Of a DNA stretch of 64,000 nucleotides, positions 41,749 through 53,182 are shown in pieces. The notes under the pieces were generated by a model that was not told where the DNA came from, searched no databases, and saw only the letters and a list, made by a program, of their open reading frames with translations. Source of the DNA: Liolophura sinensis (taxonomy: Eukaryota; Mollusca; Polyplacophora; Chitonida; Chitonidae). Positions within the stretch are counted from its first letter, which is position 1; the number at the start of each line of letters is the position of its first letter. Made by a program: the position numbers and the translations under genes. The stretch spans positions 23,261,953 to 23,325,952 of the forward strand of contig NC_088307.1 in assembly GCF_032854445.1 (NCBI RefSeq), in the 5' to 3' direction.

Positions 41749-44700
41749 GTATCATTTGAATGAGTTTCATTGCAGCTTTTATATCTGAAATGTAGTAGTA
41801 TATACTTGTAAATTTACTTTAAACAAGATAGTAGCATACAGGTAATTTCGATAACTGGACCCTCTGTAAGCCTGATATTGAGAATGACAGTACTGGTACA
41901 ATATTTTATGTTGTTTTAATGACTTCTGAATATGTTTGCTGCTCGACAGCCATGAATATGGCGTATCCAAATATTCCTCCATCAGCAGTCAGTGTACTCT
42001 GACTAAACGCCAACGGCATTGGGTAGCGTTTTTTTTTAAATAAAAAGTCTCTCTTTTTAGCCAATGCTGTACCTGCACCTATCAGTTATCAAATATACGT
42101 GTTGGACCTCTTATTGCATTTATACTCTCCCCCATTGACTTATTGATTGTATGTATGCATAGGTTTTAACCTTATACTTAGAAATGCAGTATGTGGGAAG
42201 CTCTGCCAACAACTTGTGAATGGTCGTGGAATTTCCCCGGGCTCTGCCCTGTTTCCTCCCACCATAATGCTGGTCGCTGTCATATAAGTGAAATATTCTT
42301 GAGTGCAGCGTAAAACACCAATCACATAAGTAAATAAATATACTTAGAAGTAGTCATATCAGGACAAGGAGTCATTAGGTACGTGAACTTCTGTGTCTTC
42401 TTGCGGCAGGGCGAGTCGATGCTGCCAAAGTGCTGCCACCACTGAAGTATCATGCCGGAGACACCAGACATCCACACCTCACCCAGTCACATTATACTGA
42501 CAGTGGGCCAACCAGTCATGTTTCCTTGCTCTAACCTCACAGTGCTGAGCACCAAACGAAGCAGCAACAAGTACCATTTTTAAAGTCTTTGGTATGACCC
42601 GACTAGGTTTGATCCTGGGTCTCCTGCCTGGAGACTGACACTGTAACCATTGGGCCACCAAAGCGATCTATTGATTGTAATGTAATGACTTTCATTTTCA
42701 TTTTCTTTATAGTGGTGGTGCAGAACTACTCTTTGGAAATATTAAGAAACATGATGTGAGTCTCCCAGGCGATGCAGGTGGATGTGAGTATGATTGGGAA
42801 GTTTGCCAGATGTACATGAAATTAAAGTTTTATATCACTGGACACCATATCGCCATACACCATGTATCGCTGGACACCATATGTTACTTTTGTCCTTTAA
42901 CCAGATGGGTGCTTGGGAGGCTCTGGTTATTCTAATTTTGTTTGACAAGTGTGTGTCAAACATGTAGAGCTTGTATAGCAAGAACATGCATATTTTTTTT
43001 AAAGCTCTATTTTATCTGTCAGTTAGGGCTACCTTGGCTTAGTTGGTTAGCGCGCTAGCACAGCATGCAAGCCTGTGTAGGATATCAAGGCTGTTGATCT
43101 TAAAGTTATACTTTTTGTGAAGCTCTGAAACTGACCAGTCCAGCCGATGTATTTTAATCAAATTAAAAATGTGCATAGATTACACTTAAAGTTGCTATTT
43201 CGTATGCAAAAAACCTCGAGGAATAAGGCTATTATCAGTGAGGCTTAATTGATTTAAATGTCTGTTTCAGGGACCATGAAAAAGTTATTGCCATGGATCA
43301 AAGAAAATATGTTGAAAGAGAGGCCAGAATTATTTTTGCAAGGGAATACTATGTAAGTAATGCCTACTTCATCTATAACCAGGCCTGTAAATGGCCCGCA
43401 CTGGCTTCAGCTAAACTATTGCTCTCGCTCTGGCCAGTTTGCCCTGACCAATGAGGTTGTAGGCTCGAATCCAGCCCTCATTAGTTCGCAGATTTTTGAC
43501 AAAAAAGCGATCTGCGCAAATATGGATTTTTTTGCCTAAAATCTCTGGTAATACATCCTAAGTCAGATCTGCAGTTTGCCTGGCAAAAGGCAGTTGCTAA
43601 TTTTCAGAAGACTTTTCAGTTTCCCCCAACCATAAACTTGAGCATCGTTCTTTATGCCAAACACACATCAGTTATAGAAATAAATAGTACCAACATGAGA
43701 CTTCAACATATGCTAGCTGTTAGTTTGATGTCATGAAATTGCCAGACAATGTCAAGTTTTGCCGCAAGTCATTAGGGATGTGAAGCTATAGTCTTAAAGA
43801 TTCATTACCAGGAATCCTCCATTGCTGAGCAAAGTAATGGCCTAGACTAAGGAGGTCATGGGTTCTAAATACAACTCTTGTTGATTCTGTTGTGGTGGGC
43901 AATAACCTTCTGCTGGTTCTGCCTGGTTTCCTCCACATGGAAACCTGTTTTTTGTGTATGGTATTAAAACAGCAAGAAAATCAGTATTCATTGCTGTCAT
44001 TTTTGTCTGTAGCAGATCTTTAGGCAGTCTTTGTGAGCTTGGGCAGTTTGTTTTTGAACAATGCTGAGAATTAAGAACATGTTGCTAGAATACAGTGAAT
44101 CACCATAGAATTTCCTGGAATTGTTCTGCAAGTTTAATTTTGGAGACAAAACTACATTGGTTAAGTTGGCCAATTTCTTGACTCCACAGAGTAATCCCCG
44201 CAGAACATGCTTGAATAAACACCTTGCAAAGATGCAAAATAGTTGAAGAATTGCACTAACTTCACTTGATATTTTCACCAGCTAATTAATCTTGTCTATT
44301 ATGTTTTGTTCAGCCTGAGCTGATTTAAGTGAGTGAGTGAGTGCTTGAGATTTAACATCCTGCTCAACAATTTTTTAGTCATATGACGACGAGGGAATGC
44401 TTAGGGTGTATGTAATGTACCTCCTTTTTTCAGGACGAATTTCCACCACTCTTTTATCTAGTGCTGCTTCACTGAGATGACTTACCAAAGAAAAGTAAGC
44501 CGCCCCACCCAAGCCATTATACTGATACGGGTCAACCAGTTGTTGCACTATCCCCTTAATGCTGAATGCCAATGCTCTTTTAAAGTCTTACGCGTGACTC
44601 GACCCAGGATTGACCCTGGATCTACCACTCCTGAAGCGAACGCTCTGTCAACTGTGCTATCCGGGCCAGTGAGCTGATTTAATAAAGGCCATGTATTATT

Positions 44701-45571
44701 TGTGTTTCATGTTTGAAGACGGCCAGGGATTCTGGTTTTGATAAACGATGCAGACTGGGAACTTCTGGTAAGACTTTTCCACACAATTCCATTTATCATT
44801 ATGCTTTATTTGCTTTCTTTTTTATACACAAATATTTCCAGTTTGAAAACAGTTTGCATCCTTGTGATTAAAGGATATGTGAAATGCTTGGTTTTACTTT
44901 TTTAATGGAATGAATCTGTCTCAGCTTCTCAGGTTTCTTATTGGAAGGTAAAAATGGCTCGAAACTGTTGTATTCATAAAGCCCCAGAAGTCATTAGACT
45001 GGTGACATCAACGATAATAACTATCAAAACAACTTTGTTAGGGTGAGAACCCAAATTGGGTGTGCTGGTCTCTCGTTCCCAGTATGTTATTCACTGATGT
45101 TATTTCTGAATATTTCTGACCACTGACAGAAAATACGCATAAAATTGAAGGGTTATTAAGAATTTGAAAATATGCCTAAGAAATGAATATTTTTTTGCCA
45201 AATCTTTGTTCATTTTCTTTAAAACCATACTTTTTGTTTTATAGTACCTTTTCAGGTATTTTTAAGTTTCATAGCCAGTACCTCATCATAGTCATTTGTT
45301 TAGCTTAAAGCACTGTCTGTCCGATTTTTTACATCCGTTCTGGGGGCTTTTACTTAATTAAGGGCCTTAGTTCAGGACATTGTTGACTTCTCGCAAATTC
45401 ATAGTGATCATGTTTTTGACCTTGTCTTCATTTTTTTGACCTTGTCTTCATTTTTTTGACCTTGTCTTCATTTTTTTGACCTTGTCTTCACATCTGTTTC
45501 AGGGTCAGTTGGACTACACATTAACGCCTAATGACAAAGTGATGTTCATTTCCACACTTCACGGAGGATGA
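41714..45571 (+). CDS. URM1: URM1, ubiquitin-related modifier 1, complete, 5 exons
   Basis: URM1 is a ubiquitin-fold sulfur carrier. Activated by MOCS3/Uba4 as a C-terminal thiocarboxylate, it donates sulfur for 2-thiolation of wobble uridine in cytosolic tRNAs and can also be conjugated to proteins (family knowledge). Seen: exons 41714-41748, 42713-42777, 43271-43352, 44719-44767 and 45503-45571 join to 300 bases, 99 residues (98 if the second of two adjacent ATGs is used); human URM1 has 101. Landmarks in order: [60 protein letters not shown], and the end VMFISTLHGG with the essential terminal Gly-Gly. All splice sites are GT..AG, no frame damage. It lies 3.9 kb after FKBP15 on the same strand and converges with the exonuclease gene. 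Confidence 0.96.
42188..42340 (+). mobile_element. SINE family A, 5'-truncated
   Basis: Body and tail in URM1 intron 1. Confidence 0.87.
42390..42665 (-). mobile_element. SINE family B copy, 3'-truncated
   Basis: Inverted tRNA-like head (AGGATCAAACCTAGTCGGGT on the - strand) and body with GTGGTGGCAGCACTTTGGCA; lacks the CACTC tail. URM1 intron 1. Confidence 0.82.
42713..42777 (+). CDS. URM1: URM1 exon 2 ([19 protein letters not shown])
   Basis: 65 bp, phase 2-1, acceptor TTCTTTATAG, donor GCAG|GTGGAT. Confidence 0.95.
43024..43080 (+). mobile_element. SINE family A head fragment
   Basis: Only the tRNA-like head (TTGGTTAGCGCGCTAGCACA) in URM1 intron 2, an unusual 3'-truncated remnant. Confidence 0.6.
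43090..43230 (+). mobile_element. MITE family C, partial
   Basis: CTTTTTGTGAAGCTCTGAAA and the TIR-like end; URM1 intron 2. Confidence 0.65.
43271..43352 (+). CDS. URM1: URM1 exon 3 ([18 protein letters not shown])
   Basis: 82 bp, phase 1-2, acceptor TCTGTTTCAG, donor AT|GTAAGT. Confidence 0.95.
44125..44258 (-). mobile_element. MITE family C, partial, inverted
   Basis: ACAAAACTACATTGGTTAAG, GCTTGAATAAACACCTTGCA and the TIR-like end; URM1 intron 3. Confidence 0.65.
44339..44669 (-). mobile_element. Full-length SINE family B, with 13-bp target-site duplication
   Basis: On the - strand: a tRNA-like head with GATCCAGGGTCAATCC, a body with GGCAGCACT-like and TCGTCGTCATATGACTAAAA blocks, and a CACTCACTCACTCAC end. 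Flanked by perfect TGAGCTGATTTAA (44326-44338 and 44670-44682). In URM1 intron 3. Confidence 0.92.
44719..44767 (+). CDS. URM1: URM1 exon 4 ([16 protein letters not shown])
   Basis: 49 bp, phase 2-0, acceptor TGTTTGAAG, donor CTG|GTAAGA. A full-length minus-strand SINE ends about 50 bp upstream. Confidence 0.95.
45410..45490 (+). repeat. 21-bp repeat, 4 copies, before URM1 exon 5
   Basis: GACCTTGTCTTCATTTTTTT units immediately upstream of the acceptor; they extend its pyrimidine tract. Confidence 0.92.
45503..45571 (+). CDS. URM1: URM1 exon 5 with C-terminal Gly-Gly
   Basis: GQLDYTLTPNDKVMFISTL then HGG and TGA. Acceptor CTGTTTCAG, preceded by a 21-bp tandem repeat. Confidence 0.95.
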   Translation, partial: GQLDYTLTPNDKVMFISTLHGG

Positions 45572-46226
45572 TAAGATCACAGAGGTTTTGATGAATGTGG
45601 CGACGAAACCTTCCTGGGCAATTAACTGCTTGAGGAACTGACCGTAAAGAAGCTCATTGAGAAACAAAACTTTGTGGGTGTAAAACAAGCTTTCAGCTAT
45701 AAATTCTTCCGTGAGGCTGGTACTTCAAGGACAGCTAGTGAAATAATAACATTTTTTTTTGTGTGGGTATCCCAGCTGAGGATTTCCAATTCTGGCCAAA
45801 TTGGCGCAGGCCAAATTTGAGACATGATTTTTATGTTTAGCTGCAAGAAATGAAATTTTTGTCATACTGTACTGCAATATGCTTTACAAAAGTCAGCCTG
45901 TTCATACGTTTGTCATTCGGTCTGCAAAAATGCAGCAGGACAAAGACAGGCTGTTTGGTCAAGGACTATTCTGCCGTGTAATTAACAAAGTAAATTTTTT
46001 AATAATGTGAATGGCTGGAAGATTTGTAATTATCTCCTGCTTGAAAATTATTTCCAGGCTTGCAGGATTGTGTCCCTTTTTGTGAAATCCACTTTTAACG
46101 AGGAACAAAGTGTAAGATAACGACAACTATGCATGGAATTCTAACACAGCCTATCATTGAAGATCATAGCTGGCCTGGTGTTTTGAGGGGCTACATTATT
46201 AACAGTGATCAACCTTTATATTGGCT

Positions 46227-46500
46227 GGGGTCGAGAGCCTCCATGACAGAGGGGTTAGCCTACTAGCCCAGGACAATGACTCCCGAGCCTCTCACCAACA
46301 TTGTCACTGTGAGTTCAAGTCCAGTTCATGCTTGTCTTACTCTCCACTCATGCGTGGTAAGGTCTTCCAGCAACCTGCTAATGGTTGTGGGTTTTCCCAG
46401 GGCTTTGCTCAGTTTCCTCCTACAGTAATGCTGGTCGCCGTGTAAACAAAATATTGTTGTGTACCGGTACAGCAGAAAAGACCAATCAAATAAGTAAATA
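46227..46500 (+). mobile_element. SINE family A, full length, old
   Basis: Head to tail, with B-box-like GAGTTCAAGTCC; downstream of URM1. Confidence 0.87.
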
Positions 46501-46666
46501 TTTACCCGAGGTCAATTTTTTTCCTTGGGGTAAAATTTTATTTTCAGGCGTCTGTTATCATTGCTCTGAGATTTCTATTTTTGTATGGGAGGAGGTGTTG
46601 TAGTAAATTACTTACTGTCTGTATCACTTCAGGAGTGTTATAAATACATGTATCCACAGATTCTAT

Positions 46667-46672
46667 AATAAA
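46667..46672 (+). terminator. Possible URM1 polyadenylation signal AATAAA
   Basis: AATAAA about 1.1 kb after the URM1 stop. A SINE lies between, so this is only one possibility. Confidence 0.2.
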
Positions 46673-46944
46673 TGACGGCCGTGATGGAGATGTGAAAGTC
46701 CATCACAATACATGTATATGGATTTATGAATTATCAAGTACATGATGTCTTTCACCAATTTCTACATGTGGGGAAAGTTCATCATTGACTTGCCAAAGGT
46801 CAGTGGTTTGCTCCAAGCACTCCAGTTTCCTCCATTCATAAAACTGGTGTCTATTATACAGTGAAAGAATCTTGAGTAGGGCCTGAAACAACAATCATAT
46901 AAATGTCTGCACACATATATCTGTCAGTTACAAAAGATATAGTT

Positions 46945-47085
46945 GGCCATACGTGGGAAGGCCTGGCAGCAACCTGCGGTTGGTCATGGGTTTCCCCTGG
47001 GCTGTGCCCGATTTCCTCCCACCATAATGTTGGCTACCGTAGTATGAGTGAAATATTCTTGAGTACGGCATAAAACACCAGTCCA
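46945..47085 (+). mobile_element. SINE family A, 5'-truncated
   Basis: Body CCACCATAATGTTGGCTACC and tail. Confidence 0.87.
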
Positions 47086-48257
47086 AAAAATTAATAAAAG
47101 ATATAGTTTAAAGCTTGGAATATAGCAATGGCTACAGCTGAATGCTGCCAGTTCTTTATGGTTCAGCTGTGGCATTCAACTCACAGGTTTGTCAGGTATT
47201 TGGCCATTTACCCCAGGCACTGTGGTTTCCTCTACCCATATATGGGGAGTCCCAAGTGAAAAATTCCTGAGTAAAGAATCAAATGCCAAACAAATAAAAA
47301 GAAAAAAAACGCACTCCAAGAGCCTAGATCCAAGAGTACATCTTTCTCGGCTAGATGTACAAAACCACTTTTTGTGTTAATTCTGTTAGGCACTGTTAGA
47401 AACTAAAAGCTTTTTTTAAAATTCTGGATTCAGATCGCTGCCAAAATGTAATGGATTTCATTCCAGGCTAGGAGGAATTTTTTCAGTGGTGTTGCTGACA
47501 GCTAGACAAATGAAAACCAAATGATAGAAAACCTCCTTGGCAGAGCTAATTAATTCTGCTGGTGGTGTGCTTGGTGGCACCTTGTCTTGGGATTTACATC
47601 CTGTAGCACTTGTGGACAAAGGACATTTTATCACAACGTGGCTGAAATATTGCTGTCACAACATTAAGCCTTATTTATTCATTTATTCAAACCCTCATTT
47701 TGGAAGTTTGGCACAGGCTTGACTCTTGATGCGGATGACAAGTGACCGAGGAGGTTTTTATCCCGCTTCTAGTGGTTCAACTGCGCTTTTCAGTCAGTCT
47801 AGGGTTACATTTCTGATTAGTACTGTCGAAGTGGTAGTACTGTCCGTTATGGCACAAATTATCTGTATCTCTCTTATTGTTTTGTTTTTAGTGGCAGCAC
47901 ATCATTGGTTGGTTTATTCAGTTTATTAGTAACACTGTACCACAGAATTATTCACTTTTTGGCTGGGGAAAACAGACACGCAACTCACAGACATTCCTAC
48001 ACTTTTATTCAAGGCAGTAACTGCATACAAAATGCACATGAATGTATCAAGAAAAAACAAACACAACTTGCTGTGATAAAAGTAGATTGGTTTATTGTAT
48101 AAATTCATCATTTTAACATTAACAGATCTGTGTTTGATTCTCTTCTGACTTTTTCACTGCCCCAAAAAAGGTTGAGGTAAAGTTATCATTTGATGTAGAA
48201 TTGTATACATGTCATATCACCCACCTTATATACTAACAGTAATACATATGATAGTTA

Positions 48258-48392
48258 GTTATTTATTTCATTGGTGTTTTACGCCGTACTCAAGAATATT
48301 TCACTTATACGACGGTGGCCAGCATTATGGTGAGAGGAAACCGGGCAGAGCCCAGGGGAAACCCATGACCATCCGCAGGTTGCTGGCAGACG
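48258..48392 (-). mobile_element. SINE family A, 5'-truncated, with target-site duplication
   Basis: Inverted copy bounded by perfect 11-bp repeats TATGATAGTTA (48247-48257 and 48393-48403), so a 5'-truncated copy was inserted as such. Confidence 0.9.
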
Positions 48393-48929
48393 TATGATAG
48401 TTAACATATAATAAATATACATACATAAATACATGTATACACAAAACCAGCTGAATCCAACCTGTAAAATCCTAAGGTGGTCGAGTTACACCAATTTGGA
48501 AACAAGATATTTAACTTTATTACTACAATCATTTATTCAATTGAATTATTATTGATATAATAATGTATAAAATAATAAATGTCCACTGCACAAAATGTTG
48601 ATTTCAACAATGTTTCACTTTGCATATTATTTTCCATTTATGGATAAAAGTATGTATTACAAATTGATACTGTCAGCCATGCAGCACTGTGCTAATAACA
48701 AAAACAACCATTTCAATGCATTTATTTACTTCGGCCAATCAAAAAAATCATGCCAACAAATGTCAGTATTGTTATATAAAATATATTCTGAAAACATACA
48801 TTTAAATGATATAAGAAATATCAAATATTTTATTGTAGGTGATGAATTACTTCCCTTCAACTTCTCCATGCACATTTCATTGCGTTCACACAGAAAAAAA
48901 AATGGACTGAACAATTAGGTTTAACAGCC

Positions 48930-49600
48930 TCTCAGGTATAGAATCTATTGTTCCGATTGTTCACATTCCTGTGTGCTCACAAAGAAAACTGAACAAACTA
49001 AATGTATACATGTAGTCTCTCAGGTATAGAATCTATTGTTCCGATTGTTCACATTCCTGTGTGCTCACAAAGAAAACTGAACAAACTAAATGTATACATG
49101 TAGTCTCTCAGGTATAGAATCTATTGTTCCGATTGTTCACATTCCTGTGTGCTCACAAAGAAAACTGAACAAACTAAATCTATACATGTAGTCTTTCAGG
49201 TATAAAATCTATTGTTCCGATTGTTCACATTCCTGTGTGCTCGCCCTACTGATTCCTTCGTCGTCATATGACTGAAAAATTGTTGAGTACGACGTTAAAC
49301 CCCAAGCACTCACTCACTCGCTCACGTTAAAACTGAACAAACTGAATGTATACATGTAGTCTCTCAGGTATAGAATCTATTGTTCCGATTGTTCACATTC
49401 CTGTGTGCTCACAAAGAAAACTGAACAAACTGAATGTATACATGTAGTCTCTCAGGTATAGAATCTATTGTTCCTGCTGTTCACATTCCCTTGCGCTCAC
49501 AAATAAAACTGAACAAACCAGATTTATACATGTAGCCTCTCAGGTATAGAATCTATTGTTCCCCTTGTTCACATTCCCTTATGCTCATAAAGAACTGAAC
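48930..49600 (+). repeat. 88-bp satellite, about 7 copies, interrupted by a SINE fragment
   Basis: CAGGTATAGAATCTATTGTT starts at 48933, 49021 and 49109, a spacing of 88 bp. Later copies are more diverged. Confidence 0.95.
49242..49326 (+). mobile_element. SINE family B 3' fragment inside the 88-bp array
   Basis: TCGTCGTCATATGACTGAAA through CACTCACTCACTC interrupts one unit of the tandem array; the unit resumes after it. Confidence 0.85.
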
Positions 49601-50141
49601 AACCTAGATCCACAGGTACTGACTTTACTGTTCATCTAATACACACTATGCCAAATGTAAAAACAAAATGTGTATGTCAAAAAAAACACAGAGAAGTAGT
49701 TAAAAAAAAGAAATGTATGTATTTCAAAAAAAGAATGTTATGAATGCAAAAATGAACATCTAACCAACAGAAAGCACTACAACACAACAAGGCCATATTG
49801 CACAAGTTTGTAAAAGGCACTACCAGAATTCATCCACTTGATCTCTCTAATAAATACACATGTTCAATATACAATTGTATGTGTGTATAAATATAATCTA
49901 CTGATAGTATCACAAGCATGTTCTTATGTGTAAATATCGTATACACATGTGTACTGTACAATGGTGATAATCACAGCTGAATGTAAAAATTATCATTTAT
50001 ATAACATTGTAATAAGTAGTATATACAAATAAATAGTTCATGCCTTTAAAATTATTGTTATTCATAAATATAACATTATTGCATATAATATTATTGAAGC
50101 CCATTATCCAAAATAGGAAATGAAGTTTTATATTAAAATAG

Positions 50142-51741
50142 TTAATACATTTTCTTAACATTGGAGAAAGGAAGAGCATGTTCATCCAACCATTTTCCAA
50201 ACTCTTCCGCACACGTCTGAATATTTTCACCAATGTTATGCAGTCATCTTCTGCAGCATGGGAAACTTTGGTGAATGACCAAAAATTCTTTTGTATATCT
50301 CCGTCAATTTGAAAGACTTACGATTGTTCGATGTAGACGTGCTTGGAACACTGGTTGTTGGCTGATTACAATCTGAATGATTGTCGCGGTGCATAGCTGT
50401 CATTTGATTGGTGTAGTTTTTCACATCTTTTGTCGTAGCAGTAACTGCCTTGACTTCTGATTGGTCCCATTTTCTTGGCGTCACCTGACCAGAATAAATA
50501 TCTGAGGCTTCATTGAAAGTGAGATTTTCGGCACTGTTGTTTTCAGATGACCTGCCCTGTGCTTGTTGGACATGACTGTGAGTTGCTGATGAGTTGGTAA
50601 GTTCCTGTCCTTCCTGATTGTGAGTTGTTGATGAATTTGTAGTTTCTGTCCATCCTCATACTGAGTTACTGATGAGTTTGTAGCTTTGTCTTCATCAGAT
50701 TTTGAGTTGCTGATGTGTTTGTAGTTTTGTGTCCATCCTGATTCTGAGTTGCTGATGAATTTGTATCTGGATTGTCCTTGGTTCTGAGCTTCTAGAGAGT
50801 CTGTGCCCTACAGACAATAACAGAGCAGTTGTTAGCACCTGATGACTGATTTCTGGGTGTTTGGTCCAGTAGCTGGTCAACTGCCGATATTAAATCCTCA
50901 TCAGGAAGCGAGTAGTTATTAGAAACTGTTGTTAAATCTGCCACTTGATTGGATGTGTTTGAGTGGTCATTTGAATTATGGCTAACATCATCTACTGATT
51001 GTTCCTCCACACTCACTTCACTGTCACTGTCGGAAAAATCATCAGGAAATGGTAATAATTCATTAGAGTTGTCTCCCTTCTCTAAATCATGCCTAAATTC
51101 CACAGGCACTGATACACTACCATTTGAATGACTTGATTCTCCTGATCCATCAGTGAAAGCGAGCCTGCGGCGCGCTAGCGGTCTGGACTGCCCCTGTGGT
51201 GAAGGGGGCGGAGATGCTGCGCAGGTGTCTAACGAAAACACACCTCTGTTCAGGCCACAAGATTCGTCTTGCAATAACCGTCTTTTTGCAAACCTCATAT
51301 TTCCTAGGTGTCGTCCATTTTCGGGGCGACTTCGCTTCTTTCTGGGAGCAGGAGGTGGGTGTGCAAAGGGTCCTGTGGCGTCATTATCAGACTTCACCGG
51401 CGTAATTTCACTGGAAAAATATGTCGGCCTTTGGTTTGACAATGTTGGTGTGGAAAGCAGTCTACACCCAGCCATGGCTCCATTTAAGTCATGTCCCTGA
51501 GTTGTCTCCCTTGTGGGGTCAATAGCTCTCAGCGCCTCCAGGGTGTCAGCACAAAGGACATCTGCAGGCAGACTTAGTGCCAAACGCTCCAGTTCCATCT
51601 TCAGCATGGGGAAATCAAATTTATCTCCATTGTGAGCCAACAAACATACTGGCTGTGGCAGTCTTGATAGGAACAAACTCAACATCTTCACAGCATTTTC
51701 ATCAAACACTGGCAAGTCTTCCAAGATATCATTGTAAAGAC
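50142..51741 (-). CDS. TREX-like exon 2 (Exo II, long insert, Exo III)
   Basis: Open from 51741 (GLYNDILEDLPVFDENAVKM) to a TAG at 50792, then continuing in other frames to 50142. Exo II is in the first, undamaged part (310 codons). The insert includes SPPPSPQGQSRPLARRRL and a DDFSDSDSEVSVEEQS acidic part. The end of the family domain is recognisable but needs at least two single-base shifts. Confidence 0.7.
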
Positions 51742-53072
51742 CTGAGAAAACAATAATAATGTATTAAGCACTCGGTTTAGTACGGTTTGGTAGAATTTCA
51801 ATATCCTCCAACAGTATAAACATCCTACATAATTTGAAAACATTATTCAAATGAATTATGATCATAAACAGAATGAAAGACTACCACGGCTTTAAGCTAC
51901 ATGCACCTCAGCAGTATTTCAACCCTATTTTGCAGAAAAAATGCTAGACAATAGTATTTGGATGATTTCCATAACTGTTAATTAGGCTATATATGTGTCA
52001 ACATTTTAATTTTACTACCGGACTACATATAAGTGCTCAAAACCATAATCCCAATTAAACATGTTTCTAGTTTAATAATAATAGTAGTTATAAATTCCTT
52101 GATAGTAAGTTGTCTGTTTACTCTCATTTTTTATACATTCCAACACTTGCACATTTTCAGTCAAAATTATGGTACTCCAGGCTGTATTTAGCCCTGGTGC
52201 TGTAAGCTGGTGATAACAGAACAAAAGAGACATCACTATGCTGACATAATGGCATAAATCTAAAAAACCCACATTGCCATTAATACCCAACTCTGCATAT
52301 TATACACAGTCTTAACAAATGAAAAATGAATGCAAAGTTTTAATGAGTACAGCTCATAGTCTTAACAACTGAAGAATGAATGCAAAATTTTAATGAGTAC
52401 AGCTCATGGGGTGGACAATAGAATCAACACAACCGTGTACACAGCTTGTATGATCAAAAGGGTTACCCCATGTAGAGCTCTGTGTTTTTCAATTAGTTCT
52501 GTTTCACTTGAATCAATAAATTTACACCTGTGAACTCAAATCTAATTAACAAAACTTAAATTAGATTAATGAGATTTTTTACAGAACAGCCTGGTGAGAA
52601 TTAGATAATACACCATTTATTCATTTTAATATTTATTAAGATCAACTTCATTTTTATAAAATTATTTAAATTGAAATTAAGTCTCAATGTCAATCTCAGT
52701 GATACCAAGGTAAAGAAAGAAAAAATGACTCTTGAGCATTTCATTATTTTGTTATAGTTATTTCTTTCTGAGAATGTGGTCAATTAGGCATCAGCCACTA
52801 CTGCTTGAAGTACAACCTAATTTAAACTCTGATACTCACCAGTCATGAATGAAGCTCCACACGTCATGGGTTTTCCCTCCAGGGTTAACACACAGAACCA
52901 GTTTGTCCAACACTCTAGGGCTATCTGCAGTGTTATTTCCCTCTGCATGCTTTCTACACACTGCAACGAAACTCATTTCCACAATCCTGGGAGTTTCTCC
53001 AATGCTATACAAGCCAGTTGTTTCCAGGTCCATGAAAACATATGTAGCTATTTTGTTCCCTAAATCTGCCAT
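50142..53072 (-). CDS. TREX-like DEDDh 3'-5' exonuclease, frame apparently broken
   Basis: TREX1/TREX2 enzymes remove 3' nucleotides from DNA using two metal ions held by four acidic residues and a histidine (DEDDh). Seen in order: Exo I FMDLETTGL; CRKHAEGN; KLVLCVNP; Exo II LLAHNGDKFDFPML; CADTLEALRAID; a C-terminal SFKLTEIYKRIFGHSP block; Exo III SHAAEDD; and EFGKWLDEHALPFSNV before the stop at 50142. The first exon ends at 52840 and the second starts at 51741 with consensus splice sites. Compared with the family, frames change near 52880 (one extra G), in the 42-bp repeats at 50622-50704 (two 41-bp units), near 50266 and near 50217, and a TAG interrupts at 50792. Exo III is thus out of frame with Exo I and II. 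Between Exo II and III are over 400 residues, mostly S/D/P-rich, with a basic PRKKRSRP stretch that could be a nuclear signal; vertebrate TREX has a short loop there. Either a decaying gene or local sequence errors. Confidence 0.75.
50580..50760 (-). repeat. 42-bp minisatellite inside the exonuclease insert
   Basis: Units beginning GAGTTGCTGATGA on the + strand start at 50580, 50622, 50663, 50704 and 50746, giving spacings of 42, 41, 41 and 42. Translated on the - strand each unit is about 14 residues (TNSSATQNQDGHK-type). The two 41-bp units each shift the frame. Confidence 0.8.
51742..52839 (-). other. Exonuclease intron, 1.1 kb
   Basis: AT-rich; one small tandem duplication. Confidence 0.6.
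52313..52410 (+). repeat. About 50-bp tandem duplication
   Basis: Two copies of TTTTAATGAGTACAGCTCAT with flanks, in the exonuclease intron. Confidence 0.85.
52840..53072 (-). CDS. TREX-like exon 1 (Exo I motif, MADLGNKIATYVFMDLETTG)
   Basis: The ATG at 53072 is chosen because MADLGNKIATYVFMDLETTG starts at the usual distance before Exo I. Donor G|GTGAGT. Reading straight ahead gives a stop at the splice site; dropping one G near 52880 gives EGKPMTCGASFMTG, which matches the family (..ASEITGL..) and joins exon 2 in phase. Confidence 0.8.
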
Positions 53073-53182
53073 GTTGATGATAATGGTTATTAAATGCAAT
53101 TTTCTCAATCAGTGACCAAAATTGCTTTGTCAATCAGTGAAGTGCTGCACAGAGAATCATAGGTCTTCATTCACTCAAAAAC

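Larger units (their letters stand above)
45572..50141. other. Intergenic between convergent URM1 and exonuclease genes
   Basis: Three SINE A copies and the 88-bp array; the rest is AT-rich with no gene seen. Confidence 0.5.
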
